From positions 1 to 16,915 of the forward strand of contig CAXTCJ010000121.1 in the NCBI GenBank assembly GCA_964242215.1: a stretch of DNA of 16,915 nt, given 5' to 3'. Positions 6,823 through 13,352 of the stretch are shown here, one piece after another. Position 1 is the stretch's first letter; every line of letters begins with the position of its first letter. Below the pieces are notes generated by a model that saw nothing but the letters and a program-made list of their open reading frames with translations, did not search any database and was not told the origin of the DNA. Made by a program: the position numbers and the translations under genes. The stretch is from LMUY01 sp964242215. GTDB taxonomy: Bacteria > Pseudomonadota > Alphaproteobacteria > Acetobacterales > Acetobacteraceae.

Positions 6823-7989
6823 CTACGCGAAGGACTTCAGCGTCTTGCGCGCGATCGACATGCGGTGGACTTCAGTTGGCCCTTCGTACACCCGCATCAG
6901 CCGAACTTGCTGCGCGAACAGCTGCAGCGGCATCTCCTTCGTCATGCCCATGGCACCGAACGCTTGCATGGCATGGTCGACCACGGTGGTCGCCATCTCG
7001 GTGCCGAACACCTTGATCATCGAAGCTTCCGTGCGGACGTCGCCGCCGCGGTCGAGCGTCTGCGCCGCGGCTTGTACCATCAGCCGGCACGCATGGATCT
7101 GCGTGGCGGCGTCCGCAATCCACCACTGGATCGCTTGCCGGTCCGCCAACTTCACACCGAACGTGCTGCGCTGCTGGGTATATTCGCACATCATCTGCAG
7201 CGCGCGTCGGGAGATACCGACGCAGCGCGCACCCATCTGCAGCCGTCGTACGTTCAGCCGCAGCTGCATCGGCTCGTAGCCACGCCCGAGCTCGCCCAGT
7301 ATCTGCGCAGACGACACGCGGCAGTTCTCGAACACGATCTCGTACGTGCGGCGACCACCGAGCATATGGATTTCGCGCTCGATGATGAAGCCCGGCGTGC
7401 CCTTTTCGATGATGAAGGCCGTGACTCCCTCGGCCCGCTTACCCTCGCCCGTGCGCGCCATCAGGATAATGAAATCGGCCGATGGAACCCGGCCGACCCA
7501 GATCTTGCGGCCGTTGATCACCCAGTCGTCGCCATCGCGGACGGCCCGCGTGATCATGCCCGCCGGGTCGCCACCCGCGCCCGGTTCGGAGATCCCGATA
7601 GCTGATTTCGCGCGGCCCTCGGCATAGGGCTTCAGATAGCGTTCGCGCTGATCCTCGTTGGCTACGGCCAGCATCATGTGCAGATTGGGCGAATCTGGTG
7701 GGAAGGTGAACGGCACCAGCGTGCGCGCCAATTCCTCCTCGACCCGCATCAGCGCCGTCGCCGGCAGGTTTGCACCGCCGAGCGACTCCGGGACGTCCAG
7801 CGCCATCAGCCCCAGCTCCTGGCACGTTGCAAGCAGCGGCGCTTCCTCCTCGTCCGTCAGCGCGTATTTGCCGCCGGATGCTTCCCTCGCCAGAATGACC
7901 GGCTCGAGCTTCATCAGGTCCCGATCGACGAATTTCGCGACCAGGTCCTGCAGCATGTCCTGCTCGTCGTTGCCTACCTGCATGTCCAT
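6823..7989 (-). CDS. Acyl-CoA dehydrogenase
   Basis: A 388-residue cytoplasmic FAD enzyme that introduces an alpha,beta double bond into an acyl-CoA and passes electrons to electron-transfer flavoprotein. Domain order is normal: helical N-terminal domain (about 5-125), beta domain with ISEPGAGGDPAG (133-144) and WVINGRKIWVG (156-166), and C-terminal helical domain with QRSTFGVKL (273-281), QAFGAMGMT (342-350) and VYEGPTEVHR (367-376). Glu369 in YEG matches the catalytic base of medium-chain dehydrogenase, so the enzyme should be active. It lies 15 bp after the acyl-CoA ligase stop, with AGGG about eight bases before its start. The substrate is probably the CoA ester made by that ligase. It could be a short-chain, branched or aryl-alkyl acyl-CoA; the sequence does not say which. 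Confidence 0.9.
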   Translation of the reverse strand: MDMQVGNDEQDMLQDLVAKFVDRDLMKLEPVILAREASGGKYALTDEEEAPLLATCQELGLMALDVPESLGGANLPATALMRVEEELARTLVPFTFPPDSPNLHMMLAVANEDQRERYLKPYAEGRAKSAIGISEPGAGGDPAGMITRAVRDGDDWVINGRKIWVGRVPSADFIILMARTGEGKRAEGVTAFIIEKGTPGFIIEREIHMLGGRRTYEIVFENCRVSSAQILGELGRGYEPMQLRLNVRRLQMGARCVGISRRALQMMCEYTQQRSTFGVKLADRQAIQWWIADAATQIHACRLMVQAAAQTLDRGGDVRTEASMIKVFGTEMATTVVDHAMQAFGAMGMTKEMPLQLFAQQVRLMRVYEGPTEVHRMSIARKTLKSFA

Positions 7990-8004
7990 GATCGTCGCCC
8001 TATT

Positions 8005-10110
8005 CTATCCGGCTGTTTCGTTCGAGATCACCACCAATCCGTCCACGGCGACGACGCCACGGCCGTCCTCGCGTACGATCAGCGGGTTGATCTCCGCATC
8101 CTTGACCGGCGTGCCGGAGATGGCCGCCAGCATCGACAACGCACTCACGGCCCGGGCCAACGCCGCTACGTCGCCGCGCGGCAGATTGCGAAAGCCGGTG
8201 AGCATGCGCAGTTCCGCCAACTCAGCGATCATCTCGCCCGCCGTCGCATCATCCACTGGGGCCAGGCGGACGGACAGGCTGTGGCGCAGTTCGGCCATCA
8301 CGCCGCCAAGCCCGAGCATCACCACAGGCCCGACTTCCGGGTCGTGCCGATACCCGAGGATCACCTCCATCAGGCCACGCTCCATGGGCGAGATAAGGAC
8401 GCCCCTAATGCGGGCTTGCGGGAATTTTTGCCCGGCGATGGCCAGCAAGTCGCCAACGGCGGCTTCGATCGCAGCACGCCCCACGACGTTCAGTCGGACC
8501 AGGCCGGCATCCGTTTTATGAAGGATATCGGGTGAGAGCAGCTTTATTGCGACGGGGCCACCGAACTCGCCGATGTCCGCCGGGCCGGCCACCACTTGGC
8601 TGCGGGGCGCCTCGATACCGAGTTCAGCGAAGACTGAGCAGGATTGAGCCTCGTCCAACGCACCGGGGCCAAACTCAGCAAGTCGGCTGGCCGCACGGCC
8701 CAGCCCCGGCGGCGCGTTTGGCACCGGCCGCGGCGCATGCCAATTCAAATAGGCATGCAGCGAGTCGGCGCAGGTTTCCGGCGTACGAAAACCCGCCACG
8801 CCGGCGTCGTCCAGCTTCTGCATCCCAGCTTCCGCCTGAGGCGCGATGAAAACGGCCAATGGCTTGGTGGTGACATCGACGGCCAAGATGTTTTCGTCCA
8901 CCTGCCCCGGCCGCAGCCGCGTCGTGGAGCCGAGTACTGCCAACACGGCATCGCAGTGATCGGAGGCCATAAATTCCGACAGCACTGCGGTGTATTGCTG
9001 CCGCGTGCCGCCCATCGGGATGTCCACCAATGGCGCGTCCGGGAGATCGAGCCCGTGTGCCGCGAGCCGCGCCCGCATCTCCGGCGGCGGGCCGCACACG
9101 TCATCGCCCAGCCCGCCCAATCGATCGAGCACCAGAGCCGCGGCCCCACCGGTTCCGGTCAACCCGGCGACCCGGCGGCCCTTCGGAGGGCGGCGGCCCA
9201 GCACGAGGCGCGGCATCTCGACCAGCGATTCAAGAGTGTCCACGCGCATGATGCCGTGGTCGCGGAAGAATGCCGCAGCAAGCTCGTCGCCACCCAGCAT
9301 CGCCCCCGTGTGGGAGGCCGCCAACCGCCGCCCGGTTTCGGAGCGGCCGAGCTTCAGCGCGATCACCGCTTTACCCAGATCATGCGCGCGCCGCGCCGCA
9401 CGGGCCAGCGCCGCCGAGTCCCGGAACGTCTCGATGAACAGGAGCAGGATACGGGTTTGTTCGTCCTCGATGACCATCTCGGCCAACTCGCCGACGCCCA
9501 GGTCACACTCATTGCCGACTGACACCAGTGTGGAGAATCCTAAGCCGCGAGCCTGCAGGCGTGTCATCAACGCGCCCATCATGCTCCCGCTTTGCGACAC
9601 TAGGCCGACGTAGCCGGGCTGCAACGTTTCCGCCTCGAAGGCCGCATTCACCGTCAGCGGCACGCCACTCGCAACGTTGAATAGGCCGAGGCAATTGGGT
9701 CCGAGAATGCGCAATCCGCCGGCACGCGCGACAGCGACGATCCGGTCCTGCATCACCGCCCCCGCGGGTCCAACCTCGGCGAACCCGGCGCTGAAGATCG
9801 TAGCCGCTCTCACACCGGCCTCGACGCAACCGCGCACCGCCTCCTCGACGGACGCAGCCGGAACCATGATGAAGGCATGGTCGATCGGACCTGGTGCGTC
9901 CTGCACGCGCTTATAGGCCGGCACGCCCATTACCTCGGCGCGCACCGGATTGATCGGGACGATGCGGCCTTGATAGCCGGCCTTCACCAGCAGGCGCTGT
10001 GCACGGGAGTTGTTCTTCGCCGGGTCGGCGGTGGCACCAATCAGCGCAACCGCACGCGGACGGAACAGGGCAGCGGCCAGTGCCTCGGCATCGAAATGGC
10101 CAGCGTCCAT
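8005..10110 (-). CDS. ADP-forming acyl-CoA ligase (acetate-CoA ligase family), fused alpha-beta
   Basis: A 701-residue single-chain NDP-forming acyl-CoA synthetase. It makes an acyl-CoA from acid, CoA and ATP, releasing ADP and phosphate, and is cytoplasmic. Domain order: CoA-binding Rossmann domain (about 10-140, with GPNCLG 137-142), succinyl-CoA-ligase-like domain (about 150-300, with SQSG 172-175 and ASHTGAM 265-271), a linker domain, then ATP-grasp (about 480-700). His267 in SHTGA and His531 in ILHKTDAG match the two phosphohistidines of archaeal acetyl-CoA synthetases. GLGG (600-603) and EINPL (673-677) are the ATP-grasp metal and nucleotide region. There is no acetyltransferase domain, so it is not a Pat-type protein acetylase. 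FerA of Sphingobium SYK-6, a feruloyl-CoA synthetase, belongs to this family, so aryl acids are possible substrates. Its start is four bases after the crotonase stop, and the dehydrogenase follows. Confidence 0.88.
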   Translation of the reverse strand: MDAGHFDAEALAAALFRPRAVALIGATADPAKNNSRAQRLLVKAGYQGRIVPINPVRAEVMGVPAYKRVQDAPGPIDHAFIMVPAASVEEAVRGCVEAGVRAATIFSAGFAEVGPAGAVMQDRIVAVARAGGLRILGPNCLGLFNVASGVPLTVNAAFEAETLQPGYVGLVSQSGSMMGALMTRLQARGLGFSTLVSVGNECDLGVGELAEMVIEDEQTRILLLFIETFRDSAALARAARRAHDLGKAVIALKLGRSETGRRLAASHTGAMLGGDELAAAFFRDHGIMRVDTLESLVEMPRLVLGRRPPKGRRVAGLTGTGGAAALVLDRLGGLGDDVCGPPPEMRARLAAHGLDLPDAPLVDIPMGGTRQQYTAVLSEFMASDHCDAVLAVLGSTTRLRPGQVDENILAVDVTTKPLAVFIAPQAEAGMQKLDDAGVAGFRTPETCADSLHAYLNWHAPRPVPNAPPGLGRAASRLAEFGPGALDEAQSCSVFAELGIEAPRSQVVAGPADIGEFGGPVAIKLLSPDILHKTDAGLVRLNVVGRAAIEAAVGDLLAIAGQKFPQARIRGVLISPMERGLMEVILGYRHDPEVGPVVMLGLGGVMAELRHSLSVRLAPVDDATAGEMIAELAELRMLTGFRNLPRGDVAALARAVSALSMLAAISGTPVKDAEINPLIVREDGRGVVAVDGLVVISNETAG

Positions 10111-10114
10111 GGCG

Positions 10115-10906
10115 TCAGGCCCCCGTGAACTTGGCGGGACGGCGATCCTTCATGGCGGCGACGCCTTCCTGATAATCCGAAGTTTGCCGCTGCCAGGCCT
10201 GCTCGGTGAACTCGCGCTCGGTCGCACGTTCGTAGGCTTCGACTAAGCCGCGTCGCATCGTCTCACGCACACCCATGACGGCAAGCGGAGCGGCCTCGGC
10301 GATTTCGGCGGCGAGCGCCAAGGCGACCGTGCGAACGTTGTCTTGCGGCACGAGGCGATCCGCAAGCCCGATCGCAACAGCCTCGTCGCCGGGGATACGG
10401 CGGCCGGTGTAGAACAGCATTGTCGCCTGTTGCTTGCCGATCAGCCGCGGCAAAGTCTCGGTCAGTCCGAAACCTGGGTGAAAGCCGAGCCGGGTAAAAT
10501 TGGCGCTGAACCGCGCCTCGGTACAGGTGATGCGGAAGTCGGCAACGACGGCAAGACCGAGACCGGCGCCGATGGCGGCGCCATGAACGGCGGCCACGAT
10601 CGGTTTGCGCGTGCGCAACAGACGGGCGGCTTCGGTGTAGAGCGTGCGCCCCGTCTTGGCATCGCGCGGCACAGCTTCGCCGGGTGCGCGGTTCACCAAG
10701 TCGGCGCCCGCGCAGAAATGCCGCCCCCGTGCGGCGAGTACGATGGCCCGGCACGCCGACTGTTGATCCAGCTGCTCGAGCGCCTCGGCGATGGCTACGA
10801 CCAAAGGCAAGGTGATATGGTTGTTCGGCGGGCGGTCGATCTCGAGCAGGGCGACGTGGCCGTCGAGGGAGACGTGAAGCTCGGCCGTCGCGTCGTCCAT
10901 CCGCAT
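10115..10906 (-). CDS. Crotonase-family protein lacking both canonical catalytic glutamates
   Basis: A 263-residue enoyl-CoA hydratase/isomerase fold protein and the first gene of the - strand operon. The oxyanion-hole segments are present: HFCAGADL (63-70) and HGAAIGAGLGLAV (108-120). Aligned to rat enoyl-CoA hydratase, the two catalytic glutamates (144 and 164, in GGGCE and FGQPE) correspond to Gly117 and Phe137 here. The Asp used by PaaG-type isomerases (in LVPDGG) is also absent: the matching stretch reads LGFHPGFG (140-147). It is therefore unlikely to be a standard hydratase, although CoA-ester binding should be kept. Cotranscription with acyl-CoA ligase and dehydrogenase suggests it acts on their intermediate, perhaps as an isomerase, hydrolase or C-C lyase. 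A second in-frame ATG at 10900 has GGGGG six bases upstream, against none between that run and the first ATG, so translation may start there. Confidence 0.85.
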   Translation of the reverse strand: MRMDDATAELHVSLDGHVALLEIDRPPNNHITLPLVVAIAEALEQLDQQSACRAIVLAARGRHFCAGADLVNRAPGEAVPRDAKTGRTLYTEAARLLRTRKPIVAAVHGAAIGAGLGLAVVADFRITCTEARFSANFTRLGFHPGFGLTETLPRLIGKQQATMLFYTGRRIPGDEAVAIGLADRLVPQDNVRTVALALAAEIAEAAPLAVMGVRETMRRGLVEAYERATEREFTEQAWQRQTSDYQEGVAAMKDRRPAKFTGA

Positions 10907-10918
10907 CCCCCTTTTCGC

Positions 10919-10937
10919 ACCCGCGTGATCCGCGGGT
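10919..10937. promoter_or_regulatory. Perfect palindrome in the leader of the crotonase operon
   Basis: ACCCGCG (10919-10925) and CGCGGGT (10931-10937) are perfect 7-base arms around TGATC. The element lies 12 bases upstream of the crotonase ATG. It could be a protein-binding operator, or a hairpin in the mRNA leader next to the GGGGG ribosome-binding region. GC-rich palindromes can occur by chance here. Confidence 0.35.
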
Positions 10938-10950
10938 TACGCACGGGCCG

Positions 10951-10978
10951 TTTGCATGCCCTGGCAATCAGCTATACG
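10951..10978 (+). promoter_or_regulatory. Putative sigma-70-type promoter of the MmgE/PrpD gene
   Basis: TTTGCA (10951-10956) and TATACG (10973-10978) are separated by 16 bases. Each matches four of six consensus positions. Transcription would start near 10985, giving a leader of about 49 bases before the TTG at 11034. This is the most AT-rich part of the divergent region. Confidence 0.4.
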
Positions 10979-10991
10979 GTTGTCCGTACAG
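10972..10991. promoter_or_regulatory. Putative operator: 20-bp imperfect palindrome over the -10 box
   Basis: Arms CTATACGG (10972-10979) and CCGTACAG (10984-10991) pair at seven of eight positions around TTGT. The inner TACGG/CCGTA arms are perfect. It overlaps the proposed -10 box and start site of the MmgE/PrpD gene, a typical place for a repressor. The only regulator in the window is the GntR-family protein at 12514-13308, but I see no second copy of the site near that gene, so the binding protein is unknown. Confidence 0.45.
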
Positions 10992-11020
10992 GATGACAAG
11001 TCCGCCCACCACCGCGCTTC

Positions 11021-11026
11021 GGGGAG
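11021..11026 (+). promoter_or_regulatory. Ribosome binding site deciding the TTG start of the MmgE/PrpD gene
   Basis: GGGGAG seven bases before TTG 11034. The upstream in-frame ATG at 10956 has no such site and lies within the proposed promoter. This motif therefore argues for the TTG start. Confidence 0.65.
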
Positions 11027-11033
11027 ACAGAAA

Positions 11034-12464
11034 TTGGACGTTCCAGTACATGACCCGGATTTCAGCCAGATCACCACGACCGGGCCGACCCGGCAACTGG
11101 CGGAATTCGTAGCCGGGCTCAGCCTTGACCGCATCGACGGTTTCGCCCGGCGGGCCGCGTGCCGCCACCTGATCGACACGCTCGGCGCGATGATCGCCGG
11201 GGTACCGCAAGCCTCCACCGAGGCGGTGCTCACGGCCTATCGGCTGGCCGGCGTGCCGGCTGGTCCGGTGGTACTGCCCGGCATGCGGCAAGGGCTCGAC
11301 GCGTTGCACGCGGCCTATGCTGGCGGTGCCGCCTGCCATGGGCTCGAGGTCGATGACGGCTACCGGCCGGGGTCGGTGCATCCCGGAGCCGTGGTCGTGC
11401 CGGCCGCGTTGTCGCTCGCCATCATGCGCGGCAGTTCCGGGGCCGAGTTGGTGCGCGCCATCGTCGCCGGCTACGAAGTCACCTGCCGCATCGCCGCGGC
11501 GATCCACCCGCGGGCGCGCTGGCGCGGCTTTCACAATACCGGGATCGCCGGTGTATTCGGAGCCGCTGCCGCGAGCGCCCTGCTGCTCGGGTTCGATGCC
11601 GACGGGGTGGAGAACGCGCTGGGGCTCGCCGGATCGGCGGCGTCGGGGCTGTTCTCGTTCGCGGCCGGTGGCGACGTGAAGCGGGTCCATCCCGGTCATG
11701 CCGCGCGCGAGGGCCTGCTGGCTGCCCTGCTGACCGAGGGCGGATTGGGCGGTCCGCGCGGCGTGCTGGAGTTCAAGGAGGGCTTCTTCAACGCCTATGC
11801 CGGCGGCGATACCGGGGCCAAGGACTACCGTGCGATCGACATGTTCGCGGCCGGTGACAACAACCCAAAATCGATCTTCGCCGTCGCGAATTGCTACATG
11901 AAGCCACATGCCTGCTGCCGGCACATCCACTCCGCGATCGACGCGGTGATCGACATCGCGGCGGCCGAGCATCTCAGTGCCGAGGATGTGGAAGTTGTGC
12001 GCGTCGGGACCTACGCGGTGGCGGCCTCCCATGCTGCGATCGGCTGGACGGAGATGACCACGGCGCAGATGAGTTTTCCGTTCTGCGTCTCCGTCGCGCT
12101 GGCCCGCGGCCATGCCAATTTGCACGATTTCGACGACGCAGCCCGTGCCGACCCGGCGGTCTTGGCGCTGACGCGGCGGATCGAGGTCGGCGTGGATTCG
12201 CAGTGCGATACCGATTACCCGCGGTTGCGCGCGGCGAAGGTGGAAGTGCGGACGCGGGATGGGCGGCGGTTCGACCGCTACGTTGCCGAGCCGTATGGCG
12301 CCGCTTCCAATCCGTTGAACGACACCGTGCTGGATACGAAGTTCCGCGAGCTTGCCGTGCCGCAAATTGGGGCGGAGAAGGCACAGCTCGGGTTGGAGAT
12401 GCTGTGGCGGATCGAAGACTTGGCAGACGTGCAGATGTTAGCGGCGCAGTTAGTCCTGGCCTAA
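11034..12464 (+). CDS. MmgE/PrpD family protein
   Basis: A 476-residue cytoplasmic protein of the family that includes 2-methylcitrate dehydratase (PrpD), cis-aconitate decarboxylase and iminodisuccinate epimerase, all acting on di- or tricarboxylates. Seen in order: helical domain starting QLAEFVAGLS, GLEVDDGYRPGSVHPGAV (103-120) with Asp107/Asp108 and His116, GGDVKRVHPGHAA (212-224) with Lys216 and His219, and YMKPHACCRHIHSAID (288-303) with Lys290. These match conserved active-site blocks. I start it at TTG 11034 because GGGGAG precedes it by seven bases; ATG 10956 would add 26 unconserved residues. It is divergent from the acyl-CoA operon and shares a 127-bp control region with it. No prpB or prpC is nearby, so a methylcitrate-cycle role is unlikely. 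The substrate is probably a small dicarboxylic or tricarboxylic acid. Confidence 0.87.
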   Translation: MDVPVHDPDFSQITTTGPTRQLAEFVAGLSLDRIDGFARRAACRHLIDTLGAMIAGVPQASTEAVLTAYRLAGVPAGPVVLPGMRQGLDALHAAYAGGAACHGLEVDDGYRPGSVHPGAVVVPAALSLAIMRGSSGAELVRAIVAGYEVTCRIAAAIHPRARWRGFHNTGIAGVFGAAAASALLLGFDADGVENALGLAGSAASGLFSFAAGGDVKRVHPGHAAREGLLAALLTEGGLGGPRGVLEFKEGFFNAYAGGDTGAKDYRAIDMFAAGDNNPKSIFAVANCYMKPHACCRHIHSAIDAVIDIAAAEHLSAEDVEVVRVGTYAVAASHAAIGWTEMTTAQMSFPFCVSVALARGHANLHDFDDAARADPAVLALTRRIEVGVDSQCDTDYPRLRAAKVEVRTRDGRRFDRYVAEPYGAASNPLNDTVLDTKFRELAVPQIGAEKAQLGLEMLWRIEDLADVQMLAAQLVLA

Positions 12465-12516
12465 CTCGTACTCCCCCTCCCTCAAGGGGGGGAGGGGGAG
12501 GCTTAGTCCTGGCCTA
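12450..12516. repeat. 14-bp direct repeat flanking a hairpin insert
   Basis: TTAGTCCTGGCCTA occurs at 12450-12463 and again at 12503-12516, with 39 bases between the copies that contain the GC hairpin. The left copy holds the last codons and part of the stop of the MmgE/PrpD gene. The right copy holds the stop codon of the convergent GntR gene. The arrangement looks like a target duplication around a small inserted hairpin element, or a slippage duplication. Confidence 0.75.
12471..12500. terminator. Strong GC hairpin between convergent genes, likely bidirectional terminator
   Basis: CTCCCCCTCCC (12471-12481) pairs perfectly over 11 bases with GGGAGGGGGAG (12490-12500), loop TCAAGGGG. It sits between the MmgE/PrpD stop (12464) and the GntR stop (12514). 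There is no T-run, but the stem is very stable and the location between two converging 3' ends fits a shared terminator. Confidence 0.6.
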
Positions 12517-13308
12517 TGCTACTGGCTCGCCTAGGCGGAGGGCGTAGGCGAAGCGGTCGGCGGCGGGGTGCACGTTGAGCGTTGCCTCCAGCAGGCGGCC
12601 GTCGGCTGCGTAGAAGCGGCGGCGGATGTGCAAGCCGGGGCGGCCACCGCGGCTGCCCAGAATGGCCGCTTCCGCCTTGGTCAGCGCGATTGCGGTGATT
12701 TCCTGCCGGATCTCGGCAACGGCAATGCCGAGGCGCTGCCCAATCAGGCGATACGCGGGGGTGGATACCAACGCCGGGTCGGCCGCCACATCGGCGAATT
12801 CGGCGGCGATGTACAGGTCGACGCACGAGATCGCCGCCTCCTGCCGCTCGGGCCGGCGGACACCGGCGACATGGCACCAGGCGGAGCCGGGTTCACAGCC
12901 GAGCTGGGCGGCGAGCCCCTTGTTCGCCCGCACCATTGCACGCCCGGTGATGTCCAACCGGGTCGGGGCCGCGTAGCCCATCACCTCGGCGACGGAGCGC
13001 GCGGCCAGTACATAGTCGCTGCGGGGGGAGTCGGCGATCACCCGGGTGCCCACGCCGCGGAACGCTTCGACCAGGCCGAGTTCGCGCAGGCGACGCAACG
13101 CTTCGCGCACGGTCGAGCGGCTGACACCGAAGGTTGCGCCTAACTCACCCTCGGTCGGCAGCATCTCGCCCACGCCGCGGCGGCCCTCCATGATGTCGGC
13201 CGCAAGCGCGCCGGCGACGGCGGCGTAACGCGGCTGCAAGTCGCCGATCACCGGCGAGGCGCGAGCCCCGGGCGCAGAACTCTGTTGGTCTGACAGGAGG
13301 CGGTTCAT
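12514..13308 (-). CDS. GntR-family transcriptional regulator, HutC subfamily (UTRA domain)
   Basis: A 264-residue DNA-binding regulator. The winged helix-turn-helix spans about 28-92, with MLPTEGELGATFGVSRSTVREALRRL at its core (49-74) and the wing GVGTRVIAD (85-93). A UTRA ligand-binding domain follows at about 112-255, ending with the typical arginine-rich strand LHIRRRFYAADGRLLEATLNVHP. Relatives are dimeric repressors released by a small effector related to the pathway they control. It lies 44 bp after the D-tartrate dehydratase gene on the same strand and is probably the last gene of that operon, so a hydroxy acid or its product is a likely effector. It might also act on the divergent promoter region 2 kb away. 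The ribosome binding site before 13308 is weak. Family assignment is secure; the effector is inferred. Confidence 0.88.
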   Translation of the reverse strand: MNRLLSDQQSSAPGARASPVIGDLQPRYAAVAGALAADIMEGRRGVGEMLPTEGELGATFGVSRSTVREALRRLRELGLVEAFRGVGTRVIADSPRSDYVLAARSVAEVMGYAAPTRLDITGRAMVRANKGLAAQLGCEPGSAWCHVAGVRRPERQEAAISCVDLYIAAEFADVAADPALVSTPAYRLIGQRLGIAVAEIRQEITAIALTKAEAAILGSRGGRPGLHIRRRFYAADGRLLEATLNVHPAADRFAYALRLGEPVA

Positions 13309-13352
13309 CTGGACACCGTCGCGTTGGGCGGCCCTACATATGCACGAGAGGG

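Noticed and set aside
7678..8535. Open frames of about 285 codons on the + strand over the dehydrogenase/ligase junction
   Set aside because: Both are shadows of the acyl-CoA dehydrogenase and acyl-CoA ligase genes, which show intact motifs on the - strand.
10968..12365. Open frame of 465 codons antisense to the MmgE/PrpD gene
   Set aside because: Arg/His/Gly-rich shadow translation without domains; the opposite strand carries a well-conserved family with its own ribosome binding site.
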